64,000 nucleotides of DNA. It comes from JBBIQV01 sp964555285 (lineage in GTDB: Bacteria; Nitrospirota; Nitrospiria; Nitrospirales; Nitrospiraceae). The first letter of the stretch is position 1; each line of letters opens with the position of its first letter. Under the pieces are notes generated by a model, which had not been told where the DNA came from, searched no databases, and worked only from the letters and a program-made list of their open reading frames with translations. The stretch is taken from NCBI GenBank assembly GCA_964555285.1, contig CAZKRM010000005.1, forward strand, positions 62,001 to 126,000, written 5' to 3'. The position numbers were made by a program, and so were the translations under genes. Positions 26,258-33,484 of this stretch are shown here, piece by piece.

Positions 26258-27400
26258 TCACGAACCCGTGGAGCCCCCAAGTTCGGAGGGCGTGCAGATG
26301 CGCACCTCCATACGTCCGAACTGCCGCACATAGGCCGGATCGCCGGAAGGCGTCACCAGATAGTTCCGCCCGCTGGGATAGGCCTGACGAAAAACCTCCA
26401 AGGCGGACGGCTCGAACGACCCGGGATCCCACTTGCATTCGATAGCATCCACTTCGTCGCGCCGACGGCTGAGCACGAAATCGACCTCGCGGCCGGCCTT
26501 GTCGCGCCAGTAGCGCACCGGCAGGTCCGGCAGATGCGCTTGCAGATACTCCAACACCAGATGTTCCCATAGGAGACCGAAATCCTCGGAACGCAATGGG
26601 TCCCAGCCGCGCGCGAAACTCACGAAGCCCGTGTCGAAGGCATACACCTTGGGCTGTTTCACCAGTTCGTGCCGCCCGCCGCCGTGGAACGGCCGCACCA
26701 GCGTGACCGCGTGGGTGATTTCCAGAGCGCGCAGATGGCTCTCCACCGTGGGCCGCGTGATGCCGAGCGCCGAGGCCGTCTTGGCGCCCTCGCATTGCCC
26801 GCCGCTCTGCCGCAGCAGATATTCCAGCAGCGCGTTGAACCGGTTGATATCCCGAAACCCGAAGAGCCGCTGGATGTCGCGCGCGAAAAACGAATCCATC
26901 CACTCGCGATAGAACGCGGGCAGTTTCGACGTCGCCAGCAGCGCAGGCGGCAGGCCGCCATGAAACAACCGCCGCGGCAGCGTCGCACCGAACGCAGGCA
27001 GTTCGTCCCAGGTCACCGGCGTCAGATGCACCAGGCGCTTACGGCCGGTCAGGGCGTCGCGGAACTTCTTGCTGGCCGCCAGCGTGGAGGAGCCGGTGGC
27101 GAGAATCTTCAGCTTTGGAAACCCATCCGCGCCGATTTTCAGCACGCGAGCGGGATCGCGCAGTTGGTGCACCTCGTCGAAGACCACCACAGGCTTGGCG
27201 CAGCCCCGGAAAAAGACCTGGGGATCGCGCACCATGTCCTCGACGGTGGGGAGATCGCAGTTGACGTAGAGCAGGCGCTCCGCGCCCAGGCTCTCCGCGA
27301 GGGTTGTCTTGCCGCTCCGGCGGACCCCGCACAGCCAGGCGATGGGCGCGTCGCGCCACGCCGCTTCAATCCGTGTGAGCCAGAAGGGTCTTGCGATCAT
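26258..27400 (-). CDS. AAA-family ATPase with DUF4143 domain
   Basis: The product has 380 residues. Walker A is GVRRSGKTT (about 25-33) and Walker B is VVVFDEVHQL. A winged-helix segment lies in the middle, and the C-terminal DUF4143 part carries a PD-(D/E)xK-like core (REVDFVLSRR...DAIECKW). These AAA_14/DUF4143 proteins are frequent in mobile and accessory regions of bacteria and archaea; their targets are mostly unknown. Here the gene is monocistronic within the island. Confidence 0.88.
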   Translation of the reverse strand: MIARPFWLTRIEAAWRDAPIAWLCGVRRSGKTTLAESLGAERLLYVNCDLPTVEDMVRDPQVFFRGCAKPVVVFDEVHQLRDPARVLKIGADGFPKLKILATGSSTLAASKKFRDALTGRKRLVHLTPVTWDELPAFGATLPRRLFHGGLPPALLATSKLPAFYREWMDSFFARDIQRLFGFRDINRFNALLEYLLRQSGGQCEGAKTASALGITRPTVESHLRALEITHAVTLVRPFHGGGRHELVKQPKVYAFDTGFVSFARGWDPLRSEDFGLLWEHLVLEYLQAHLPDLPVRYWRDKAGREVDFVLSRRRDEVDAIECKWDPGSFEPSALEVFRQAYPSGRNYLVTPSGDPAYVRQFGRMEVRICTPSELGGSTGS

Positions 27401-27565
27401 GCCGGCGAACTATATTCGAGGAGCTACCAAATGTAAAGTATGGTAGCGCAAAGCCGGCTACTTGCCCCCCCCTTCTTCTGGGGCGCGTTCAGATTGGTGG
27501 GGGAGCCGTGAGAGGGACGGGTTCCAGCTGGACATGAGACAAGCAGATCGCGCAGAGCCCTTTTT

Positions 27566-27958
27566 CTACTTCGACCTTGAAAGCTTCTTCAGGAGATCGA
27601 CCACATCTTTGTGTTGCTTGCTACTTCGAAGAGCCGCAAGATCAGACGCCGTTTGGTGCGCTTCGTTCTCGGCGTTCACCATTGCGCCTTTCTCGACTGG
27701 CAGTTCCACCAATTCAGCGTTTCCGAACCATGCCGCAAAATGGAGCGGTGTCCAACCGCCCTTTCCTTTGGCATTAACATCCGCTCCCTTTTGCAAGAGA
27801 AGTTCTACAGTCTCGGCTTTCCCGCTAATGACGACCAGGTGGAGGGACGTTGCTTCCACATCAGTCTTTGCATTGACGTCCAAACCTCGATCGAGCAGCA
27901 ATTTGACACGAGCAAGATCTCCGCTTTTCACCACATCAAACAATGAACCAGTGATCAC
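27566..27958 (-). CDS. Ankyrin-repeat protein
   Basis: The likely GTG at 27958 gives 130 residues. An open frame running further to 28129 lies over hepT and is not coding. Residues 3-115 hold three ankyrin repeats (GDLARVKLLLDRGLDVNAK, ETVELLLQKGADVNAKGKGG, NAELVELPVEKGAMVNAEN). The start overlaps the end of the hepT pseudogene by 23 bases. Ankyrin proteins bind other proteins; no target is evident. Confidence 0.8.
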   Translation of the reverse strand: MITGSLFDVVKSGDLARVKLLLDRGLDVNAKTDVEATSLHLVVISGKAETVELLLQKGADVNAKGKGGWTPLHFAAWFGNAELVELPVEKGAMVNAENEAHQTASDLAALRSSKQHKDVVDLLKKLSRSK

Positions 27959-28394
27959 CCCCCCATTTTTGCGGCAATTTCTCAACGAAGCGCTGAATGT
28001 GGTCCAAGCACATGGGAATCCGGCGGACCGCGACAGGCAACGCCTCGTACACTCGCTCACGATCGATGTCGTCGTATTCGTGCACGATCCTGTTGCGGAG
28101 CCCGGCAGCCATCGCCATCTCCTTGGCAAGATCGGCTTTCATGACGCCAAGTGTGCCAAGAAGAACGAAGGATTCGTGTTAGTCTTTGGGCGGCGCATGG
28201 CCTGACTCGGTGACCAGATGAAAATTGACGTCGATCATGCGGCCGATGGCCCGTTCGAGATACCGCTCGGCCAGGGCTTCGTTGATGGAGTCCCCCAGAT
28301 ACTGCTCGCGAGACAGGTGAGACAACTGGGTCATCGCAGCCAGATCCTCAAGAATAAGGCTCATCTTTCTGGTGATGAGCGGGCAATCAATCAT
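27936..28394 (-). pseudogene. hepT: HepT (DUF86/HEPN) toxin interrupted by a stop codon
   Basis: The frame from ATG 28394 to 27936 encodes a full HepT-type protein of about 152 codons, but codon 72 is TAA (28179-28181). Before it: MIDCPLITRKMSLILEDL...ESGHAPPKD; after it, in the same frame: HESFVLLGTLGVMKADLA and the HEPN RNase motif RNRIVHEY (Rx4HxY). Family members carry Tyr at this position (KDY), one base from TAA. Upstream lies its MntA partner. The C-terminal part could still be translated from ATG 28142. Confidence 0.85.
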
Positions 28395-28399
28395 ACGTG

Positions 28400-28822
28400 T
28401 CAAGGCTTCGCCGCCAGTCCCGCCAGTCGCCTGGCAACATACTGTCGTTCCAGCTCCAAGTACGGCTGAAAATCTTGGTACGCTTTGAACGCGTAGAGAC
28501 GCAGGCGGGCGAGGTCTTGGGGCGCGCCGAACAGCACGCGGCAGGACTCAACGATTTTCTTCAGGAAGAGCGGGTCCGCCCGGTTGAGGATCGCCAGATC
28601 GACCTCGCGTCCAGGGAACTGCGTCTGCAATGCCTCTTGCATCTCCAGGACAGTCTGCAACGACACGTCCGCACTATCAAGCTTCACAGCCAGATCGAGA
28701 TCGCTACGATCATGGGTCGTTCCCGTCACGGTGGACCCGAACTGGAGGATCAAGCGAATCCTGAAGCGCTGGGCGAGCTCTCTCAGCCCCGGCACGGATT
28801 CCGTGATACGTTCCTCGCTCAT
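28400..28822 (-). CDS. mntA: MntA-type nucleotidyltransferase antitoxin
   Basis: The product has 140 residues with the minimal nucleotidyltransferase motif GS-x10-DxD at residues 29-43 (GSTVTGTTHDRSDLD). MntA neutralises the HEPN toxin HepT by AMPylating the Tyr of its RX4HXY motif. The hepT frame begins at 28394, immediately after this stop, the standard antitoxin-toxin order. Because hepT carries a nonsense codon, this antitoxin may now be without a working toxin. Confidence 0.9.
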   Translation of the reverse strand: MSEERITESVPGLRELAQRFRIRLILQFGSTVTGTTHDRSDLDLAVKLDSADVSLQTVLEMQEALQTQFPGREVDLAILNRADPLFLKKIVESCRVLFGAPQDLARLRLYAFKAYQDFQPYLELERQYVARRLAGLAAKP

Positions 28823-28903
28823 CCGCCCGCTCCGAGGGTTTTCATCCAGGCCGTAGCCTAGCCGAGAACTGCTTCAATTGTCCATGCGGCTCTCTGAACC
28901 TCC

Positions 28904-29302
28904 TCAGGTCCAGTTCTCAACCCGCAAACCAGGCACGCGGGCGAACTCTCGCACGTTGTTCGTCACGAGTTTTACTCCCACGCTCAGTGCGTGGGCTGCA
29001 ATCAAGAGATCCATGGAACCAATGGGATTACCACGTTGTTCCAGGATTGCCCGTACCCGCCCATACGCAAGGGTCGCAGGCCGGTCGAAATCTGCTACTT
29101 CCAGTGGCGCAATGAACTGATCAAGAGCGGTGCGATTCTTGACGGGATGACGGCTCTTGCTGGCTCCGTATTCCAACTCCGCCAATGTGACGACAGAAAT
29201 TCCAACCTCTCCAACTGGAAATTCCGCGAACCGATCGAGTACGGACTGTGGCTGCTTCTTGATGAGGTAAATGCAAATGTTTGCGTCCAGCATGGCCTTC
29301 AT
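28904..29302 (-). CDS. vapC: VapC-type PIN-domain toxin
   Basis: The 132-residue PIN RNase has the expected acids: Asp6 (MLDANI), Glu42 (LAELEYG), Asp98 (GSMDLLIAAHA) and the TNNVREF motif near the end. VapC toxins cut tRNA or rRNA. It overlaps the antitoxin gene by four bases (ATGA at 29299-29302). All catalytic residues are intact, so the pair is likely functional. Confidence 0.93.
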   Translation of the reverse strand: MKAMLDANICIYLIKKQPQSVLDRFAEFPVGEVGISVVTLAELEYGASKSRHPVKNRTALDQFIAPLEVADFDRPATLAYGRVRAILEQRGNPIGSMDLLIAAHALSVGVKLVTNNVREFARVPGLRVENWT

Positions 29303-29541
29303 GAGAAAGCATGCTTTCGCTTTTGTACCGGCGGCTGTTTCCGCCCCTGCTCCATGAAATCGTCGGTGAATTTCTTGAGGCTCTCAGCCAGCATCAACCA
29401 CGATTTCCTTTTAGGTCGCAGAACGACCGTGTCGCCTCTTTTCCGGATCTCGACTTCTTCGCCGTCCATCTGGAATTCTTTCGGAAGCCGGACAGCCTGG
29501 CTATTTCCGCTCATGAAGAGCTTAGCGGTCTTTGCTGCCAT
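29299..29541 (-). CDS. vapB: VapB-type antitoxin (AbrB/MazE fold)
   Basis: The 80-residue protein has an N-terminal swapped-hairpin DNA-binding domain (AKLFMSGNSQAVRLPKEF, then VEIRKRGDTVVLRPK) and a C-terminal toxin-binding tail. It overlaps vapC by four bases and precedes it. VapB dimers usually repress their own operon; an operator was not identified. Confidence 0.92.
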   Translation of the reverse strand: MAAKTAKLFMSGNSQAVRLPKEFQMDGEEVEIRKRGDTVVLRPKRKSWLMLAESLKKFTDDFMEQGRKQPPVQKRKHAFS

Positions 29542-29606
29542 GATCCTTCCTCCCCTGCTTGTATATACGGAAAGATATGCTCAGTGTGATTTTCCTGTCA
29601 ACGGAC

Positions 29607-30650
29607 TCACACGATCTGCTTCCGCAGCCGGCCCCAATAGGCCGTGCCAACGTAGCCGCAGGCGCCGGTGAAGGTCGTCAGTGCCATGATCTGGTAGACC
29701 TTGCTGCGGGGGATTTTGACTTTGACGGCGGGATTCAGGAGATCGGGCGAGGTCATCACCAGCTTGAGCGATTCGCCGGCGGAAAGAGTGGGCCACATAC
29801 AGGAGAGCCGGAGTCGCGTTTCATGCCGTGGGATGGCCATCGTGTAGAGCCAACCCTGGTCAAGATGATCCACTGCCATGCGAACGAGCTTACTCAGGAC
29901 TGGCCGGAAACGTGGAAGGTTCTGTTGATCCAGCAAATCTCGTGGCTTCAGTCCGCCTTCTGCCAGCATCGGTTCCGGCACATAACACCGGCCCCGTTGG
30001 AGATCATGCGCGATGTCTTTCACAATGTTCGTGAGCTGTAGGCCTTTCCCAAATCGGACACCGACTCGGGACATCTCCATCACGTTCCACTTGGCCAGCG
30101 CTTTTCGATGCGCACACATCAGGTCGGTCCAGAATTCGCCGACGCAGCCGGCGACGTAGTAGGTATAGCGGTCCAGGTCGTCCATCGTCTTGAGCGCGAC
30201 CAAGTCTTTGGCTGACTCACCTGGGAAGACAGTCAGGTCCATTTCCATCCCTTGGGTCAGCGTCGTCATGAGCCGCTGAATTCGTCGGCGGTCATCGGCA
30301 TGAAAATCCTGGAACAGTCGAAAGCAGTCTTCCAACCGTTCCAGCAAAACCCGCTCTGCAGAGTCTTTCTGAAGCGGACCGACGGCTGTTTGAATGGTGC
30401 GTATCGCCCCCCACTGAATCTGGCCCGTCGCAAACTGGGTTCTGAACTGATTGAGAAAATCCAAACGCCGAGGCCGGTCGATCAGGTCCGTGTCCGCAAT
30501 CGTATCGGCGGCCCTGGCGAAGAGATAGCCAAGACCGACCTGGTCCCGCACGTTGGCCGGCACCACGACCAGCGTGATGTAGAAGAGCCGGGAGACTTGC
30601 TTGAGGAGACCGCCGAGGAGTTCGTGCTTAGAGAGGTTGGTAGCCGTAAT
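29607..30650 (-). CDS. Squalene/phytoene synthase family protein, probable ATT start
   Basis: The enzyme condenses prenyl diphosphates head-to-head. Both Asp-rich motifs are present: RAADTIADT and NIVKDIAHD. The first canonical start, GTG at 30566, would remove the conserved N-terminus. In the same frame upstream the sequence reads SKHELLGGLLKQVSRLFYIT, which belongs to the family, back to ATT at 30650 with AAGGG just before it. No ATG, GTG or TTG occurs between that point and 30569. I therefore annotate an ATT start (347 residues), with a lost ATG or a sequencing error as alternatives. The cupredoxin gene ends eight bases upstream. Confidence 0.85.
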   Translation of the reverse strand: MTATNLSKHELLGGLLKQVSRLFYITLVVVPANVRDQVGLGYLFARAADTIADTDLIDRPRRLDFLNQFRTQFATGQIQWGAIRTIQTAVGPLQKDSAERVLLERLEDCFRLFQDFHADDRRRIQRLMTTLTQGMEMDLTVFPGESAKDLVALKTMDDLDRYTYYVAGCVGEFWTDLMCAHRKALAKWNVMEMSRVGVRFGKGLQLTNIVKDIAHDLQRGRCYVPEPMLAEGGLKPRDLLDQQNLPRFRPVLSKLVRMAVDHLDQGWLYTMAIPRHETRLRLSCMWPTLSAGESLKLVMTSPDLLNPAVKVKIPRSKVYQIMALTTFTGACGYVGTAYWGRLRKQIV

Positions 30651-30657
30651 AGAACCC

Positions 30658-31086
30658 TTATCTCACTTCGAGCTTGCCTTCCATCCCCTTATCCCGATGG
30701 CTCGGCAAGGGCCAGAGCCGCTTGTCGCAGTAGAAGGCGACCGTTCCAGCTTGCGCAGGAGTGAACTTGACGGTCGCCGTTTTCCCAGCTCCTGTCTCCT
30801 GCTCGACGTTCAATCCTGCAGCCGGTTCTTTCAACACAAAATTGTGGGGGATGATGGTCGTGACGCTGGTGAGGGTCAGCTCAACCGGTTTCCCAACTTC
30901 GACGATGAGGTGATTCGGCGTGTAGGAATAACTGTCGAGCGTGATGGTGGCCCGCTGCACCCCATCGGCCCCTACCGGCACTGTCACAGGTGGGGACGAT
31001 GGAGCCGGATCAGCCGCTCTCGCTGCTCCCACCGATGCGATGAACAAGAGGACGCCGAGCACTGGTACCCATGTTCCGGCTATCAT
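30658..31086 (-). CDS. Exported cupredoxin-domain protein
   Basis: The product has 142 residues with a signal peptide (cleavage after ARA near residue 24) and a cupredoxin fold. Copper ligands are His in IIPHNF, Cys in FYCD, His in PSHRD and Met in KGMEG. The Cys-His loop is nine residues long, longer than in plastocyanin, and the His-x4-Met spacing is normal. It is a periplasmic electron carrier or copper site. It directly precedes the squalene/phytoene synthase gene. Confidence 0.88.
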   Translation of the reverse strand: MIAGTWVPVLGVLLFIASVGAARAADPAPSSPPVTVPVGADGVQRATITLDSYSYTPNHLIVEVGKPVELTLTSVTTIIPHNFVLKEPAAGLNVEQETGAGKTATVKFTPAQAGTVAFYCDKRLWPLPSHRDKGMEGKLEVR

Positions 31087-31342
31087 CGTGGCCCCTTTCT
31101 AACAAATGCCCAAGAGGAGGTCAACTTGTCGAGGAACAACCATAAAGCATAAAGAAAGAACCGGCCGGATTTCGACGGCATTCCCCTGACTTGACCTTGA
31201 TCGGCAAAGGGTTATTTATTTTTCTCATGCATGACCATCCTGCCTCAGATGCAATTTGGACAAACCGTTTGTATAATGATCTTCGGTGCTGCCCAATCTG
31301 TGTTCTGACGGCAGCCGTCGTACATTCTGAAGGAGGACTTAC

Positions 31343-32227
31343 ATGAAGTGGTTGAAAGGTATTGGGCTGTTGCTGATCGCCAACGTCTTGATCTTCGTGA
31401 CGCTGTCGTTCTCGTTTAACATCCTCGTCAACGTGGTGCTCCCGGCGTTTGGGATCGACGTCCGGGGGGTCGTGAATCAGGAAGACCTCGTGTGGGCCTT
31501 GGTCTTGGGATTCGGCGGGGCCTTCATCAGCTTGGCCTTCTCGAAGCAGATGGCGAGGGCGATGCTGGATTGCTCTCAGATTACCCAGCCACGCTCGCAC
31601 GCCGAGCAGGTCATTTTCGGAGCCGTGCAGGAGATTGCGCAACGGGTCCACATCCAGATGCCGGAAGTCTGGGTCTATGAGTCTCCCGATCCCAATGCGT
31701 TCGCGACCGGTCCCAGCAAGAACAACTCGATGGTGGCCGTCTCGACCGGCTTGCTCAATAACTTACAGGAAGAGGAAGTGCGGGCAGTCCTGGCCCACGA
31801 GATGGGCCACGTGTACAACGGCGACATGTTTACCACCACGGTCCTGGCCGGCCTGATGAACACGTTCGTCTACATGATCAGCCGGTGGGTGTACCGGAAC
31901 CTCGCGGAGCGGAACGAGGGGCTGGCAATCGGCGCCTACTACTTTCTGCAAATCGTCCTGTCGTTCTTGGCGATGATTCCCATCAGCTGGTTCTCGCGCC
32001 GCCGCGAGTATGGCGCGGATGCCTTCTCCGCCAAGGTGTACGGCAAGGATGCCATGGTCTCGGCGCTCCAGGCCATTGACCGCTGGGTGAACCGGGCGCA
32101 GTTCGAGTACCAAACGCAGGACGCGCTGGCCACGATGAAAATCTCCGGCAAGTCCTCCGGGTTCATGCATCTCTTCGCCACGCATCCGCCGATCGAAGAG
32201 CGGATTGCCGCCTTGCGGCGACTCTGA
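31343..32227 (+). CDS. htpX: Membrane zinc metalloprotease HtpX
   Basis: The 294-residue M48 protease degrades damaged membrane proteins on the cytoplasmic side. Two N-terminal membrane helices (about 5-25 and 38-60), the zinc motif HEMGH at 152-156, two further helices and the third ligand region (EYGADAFSAKV) are all present. AAGGAGG-like ribosome site (GAAGGAGG) precedes the ATG. A TATAAT box lies at 31272-31277 without a clear -35. Confidence 0.96.
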   Translation: MKWLKGIGLLLIANVLIFVTLSFSFNILVNVVLPAFGIDVRGVVNQEDLVWALVLGFGGAFISLAFSKQMARAMLDCSQITQPRSHAEQVIFGAVQEIAQRVHIQMPEVWVYESPDPNAFATGPSKNNSMVAVSTGLLNNLQEEEVRAVLAHEMGHVYNGDMFTTTVLAGLMNTFVYMISRWVYRNLAERNEGLAIGAYYFLQIVLSFLAMIPISWFSRRREYGADAFSAKVYGKDAMVSALQAIDRWVNRAQFEYQTQDALATMKISGKSSGFMHLFATHPPIEERIAALRRL

Positions 32228-32246
32228 CAGAAGAGAGCCCTTGACG

Positions 32247-32275
32247 AGAGCTGACGCTCTTTCGGCGTCAGCTCT
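32247..32275. terminator. Bidirectional terminator hairpin between convergent genes
   Basis: AGAGCTGACGC (32247-32257) pairs perfectly with GCGTCAGCTCT (32265-32275) around a seven-base loop, with T-rich sequence after it. It follows htpX by 20 bases and its right arm contains the TGA stop (32268-32270) of the convergent minus-strand gene, so the same bases serve both purposes. Confidence 0.8.
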
Positions 32276-32540
32276 TCTTCACAAAACTGATGTGATCTCG
32301 ATATTCCTGAATCGCCGCCGAAAGAGCTTTCCCTCCTAGCGGGATGTTGGCTTCCAACGCCGCCTCGACCGCCGGGTCGTCGATCACCACTTCGTAGCGG
32401 TCCTGGATGTTCGTCCTCACGGCTCCCTGCTTGATGTCGCGCGGCATAAAGATTTCCGTCCAGACTTCCTTCTCGACCAAGCACACATCCTTCAATCGTT
32501 CGTAGAGCAATGCGAGCTTCTCAGGATCGGTCTCCATCAT
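32268..32540 (-). CDS. Small soluble protein, function unknown
   Basis: The ATG at 32540 (or its neighbour at 32537) follows a GAGGAG site and gives 90 residues; a long frame to 32714 overlaps the upstream gene and is rejected. It is acidic and helical (METDPEKLALLYERLKDVC). No signal, membrane segment or known motif is visible. It lies 38 bases after the gene ending at 32579. Confidence 0.65.
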   Translation of the reverse strand: MMETDPEKLALLYERLKDVCLVEKEVWTEIFMPRDIKQGAVRTNIQDRYEVVIDDPAVEAALEANIPLGGKALSAAIQEYRDHISFVKKS

Positions 32541-32578
32541 CCATTCTGCTCCTCTTGTCCTCTGACGCGGGAAGTCTT

Positions 32579-33226
32579 TCAGTTCGACGAGCCGGTCTTG
32601 GCCGGCCGGTCTGCGATGGTGAACCGCATCGTCCCGACTTGATTCACCGCGTGGAACGGCTGCTGACCGAGCGGGGTGATGAAGAGCTTGACCAGGTAGG
32701 TGCCCTTCGTCCACTCACCGGCAGACTTCTTGAGCTCGAGGAACCCATACCGCTCATGCCCCGGTACTTCTAGGCTGTCCCGCCCGAGTGGCGCCTCGGA
32801 TACTTTCCCCCCTTCGCCTTCCAAAAACCATTGGGCGCTGAACTGCGCAGGGTCTTCCAGGGGAGCCACCTCGAACACGATATAGACCGCCGGGGTATCG
32901 GGCATAAAGACCGTGGTCGGCTCGATGGGTTTCAACCGGGGGTCTTGCGTGTACCAGCCCTTGCGGCCGAAGCTGTCCCATTCGACTTCGTAGTTGCGCG
33001 CCATTTTGATCCAGACGAAAATCGATTGCGGGACCCCTTTCCGTTGGTTATCGAAAGACGGACTTTGTGTGGAATCGATTTCGGTCTGGCCCTGCTCCTT
33101 GGGGGCCAGCAAATCCCTCGCCTCAACCGTCACACCCACCGCCCACAACACCATCGCCCCAGCCGCTAGGCTTACTGCCATGAGCCGCTTCGCTCTTGCC
33201 GTCTGACCCGTTGTAGAGGAAATCAT
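32579..33226 (-). CDS. Exported protein, function unknown
   Basis: The ATG at 33226 follows an AAGGAGG ribosome site and encodes 215 residues. A signal sequence or anchor spans about residues 16-34 (LMAVSLAAGAMVLWAVG). The mature part is beta-rich with aromatic motifs (WDSFGRKGWYTQDPRL, AQWFLEGEGG, YLVKLFITPLG), like an immunoglobulin-type fold. Function is unknown. Confidence 0.75.
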   Translation of the reverse strand: MISSTTGQTARAKRLMAVSLAAGAMVLWAVGVTVEARDLLAPKEQGQTEIDSTQSPSFDNQRKGVPQSIFVWIKMARNYEVEWDSFGRKGWYTQDPRLKPIEPTTVFMPDTPAVYIVFEVAPLEDPAQFSAQWFLEGEGGKVSEAPLGRDSLEVPGHERYGFLELKKSAGEWTKGTYLVKLFITPLGQQPFHAVNQVGTMRFTIADRPAKTGSSN

Positions 33227-33393
33227 GTCCGCCCTCCTTGTGATCTGCATGGAGGACCCAGGACCTGCTGCTTCGCTCCGCCGCTCTCTCGGCCCCTGAG
33301 TCAGGGGCGAGCTGGGCGAACCGTCGGCATTATCCTATCGAGCGAAAGGCCAGCGGTCAATCTTTGCCCTGCGCCGACCGATGGAATAGCGTG

Positions 33394-33414
33394 GACACGC
33401 GTGTCTGTTATAAT
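33394..33414 (+). promoter_or_regulatory. Perfect palindrome abutting a TATAAT box
   Basis: GACACGCGTGTC (33394-33405) is a perfect 12-base palindrome ending four bases before TATAAT (33409-33414), some 70 bases upstream of the MFS gene. The geometry suits a repressor site over the promoter spacer. No clear -35 box is seen. A second hairpin (GCCCCTGA/TCAGGGGC) lies at 33292-33308. Confidence 0.45.
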
Positions 33415-33484
33415 CGCTCCCAACAGAGTGCTCGTCAACTCCTCCCTCCTCGTCGGTGGATAATTGGCAGCCCCGCGGGGCTCT

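Noticed and set aside
27566..28129. Long version of the ankyrin ORF starting at 28129
   Set aside because: Its first 57 codons lie over the hepT frame in another register and show no ankyrin features; the start at 27958 is preferred.
31249..31277. Complete promoter upstream of htpX
   Set aside because: TATAAT at 31272 is perfect but the -35 position reads ATGCAA at 17-base spacing; only the -10 box can be supported.
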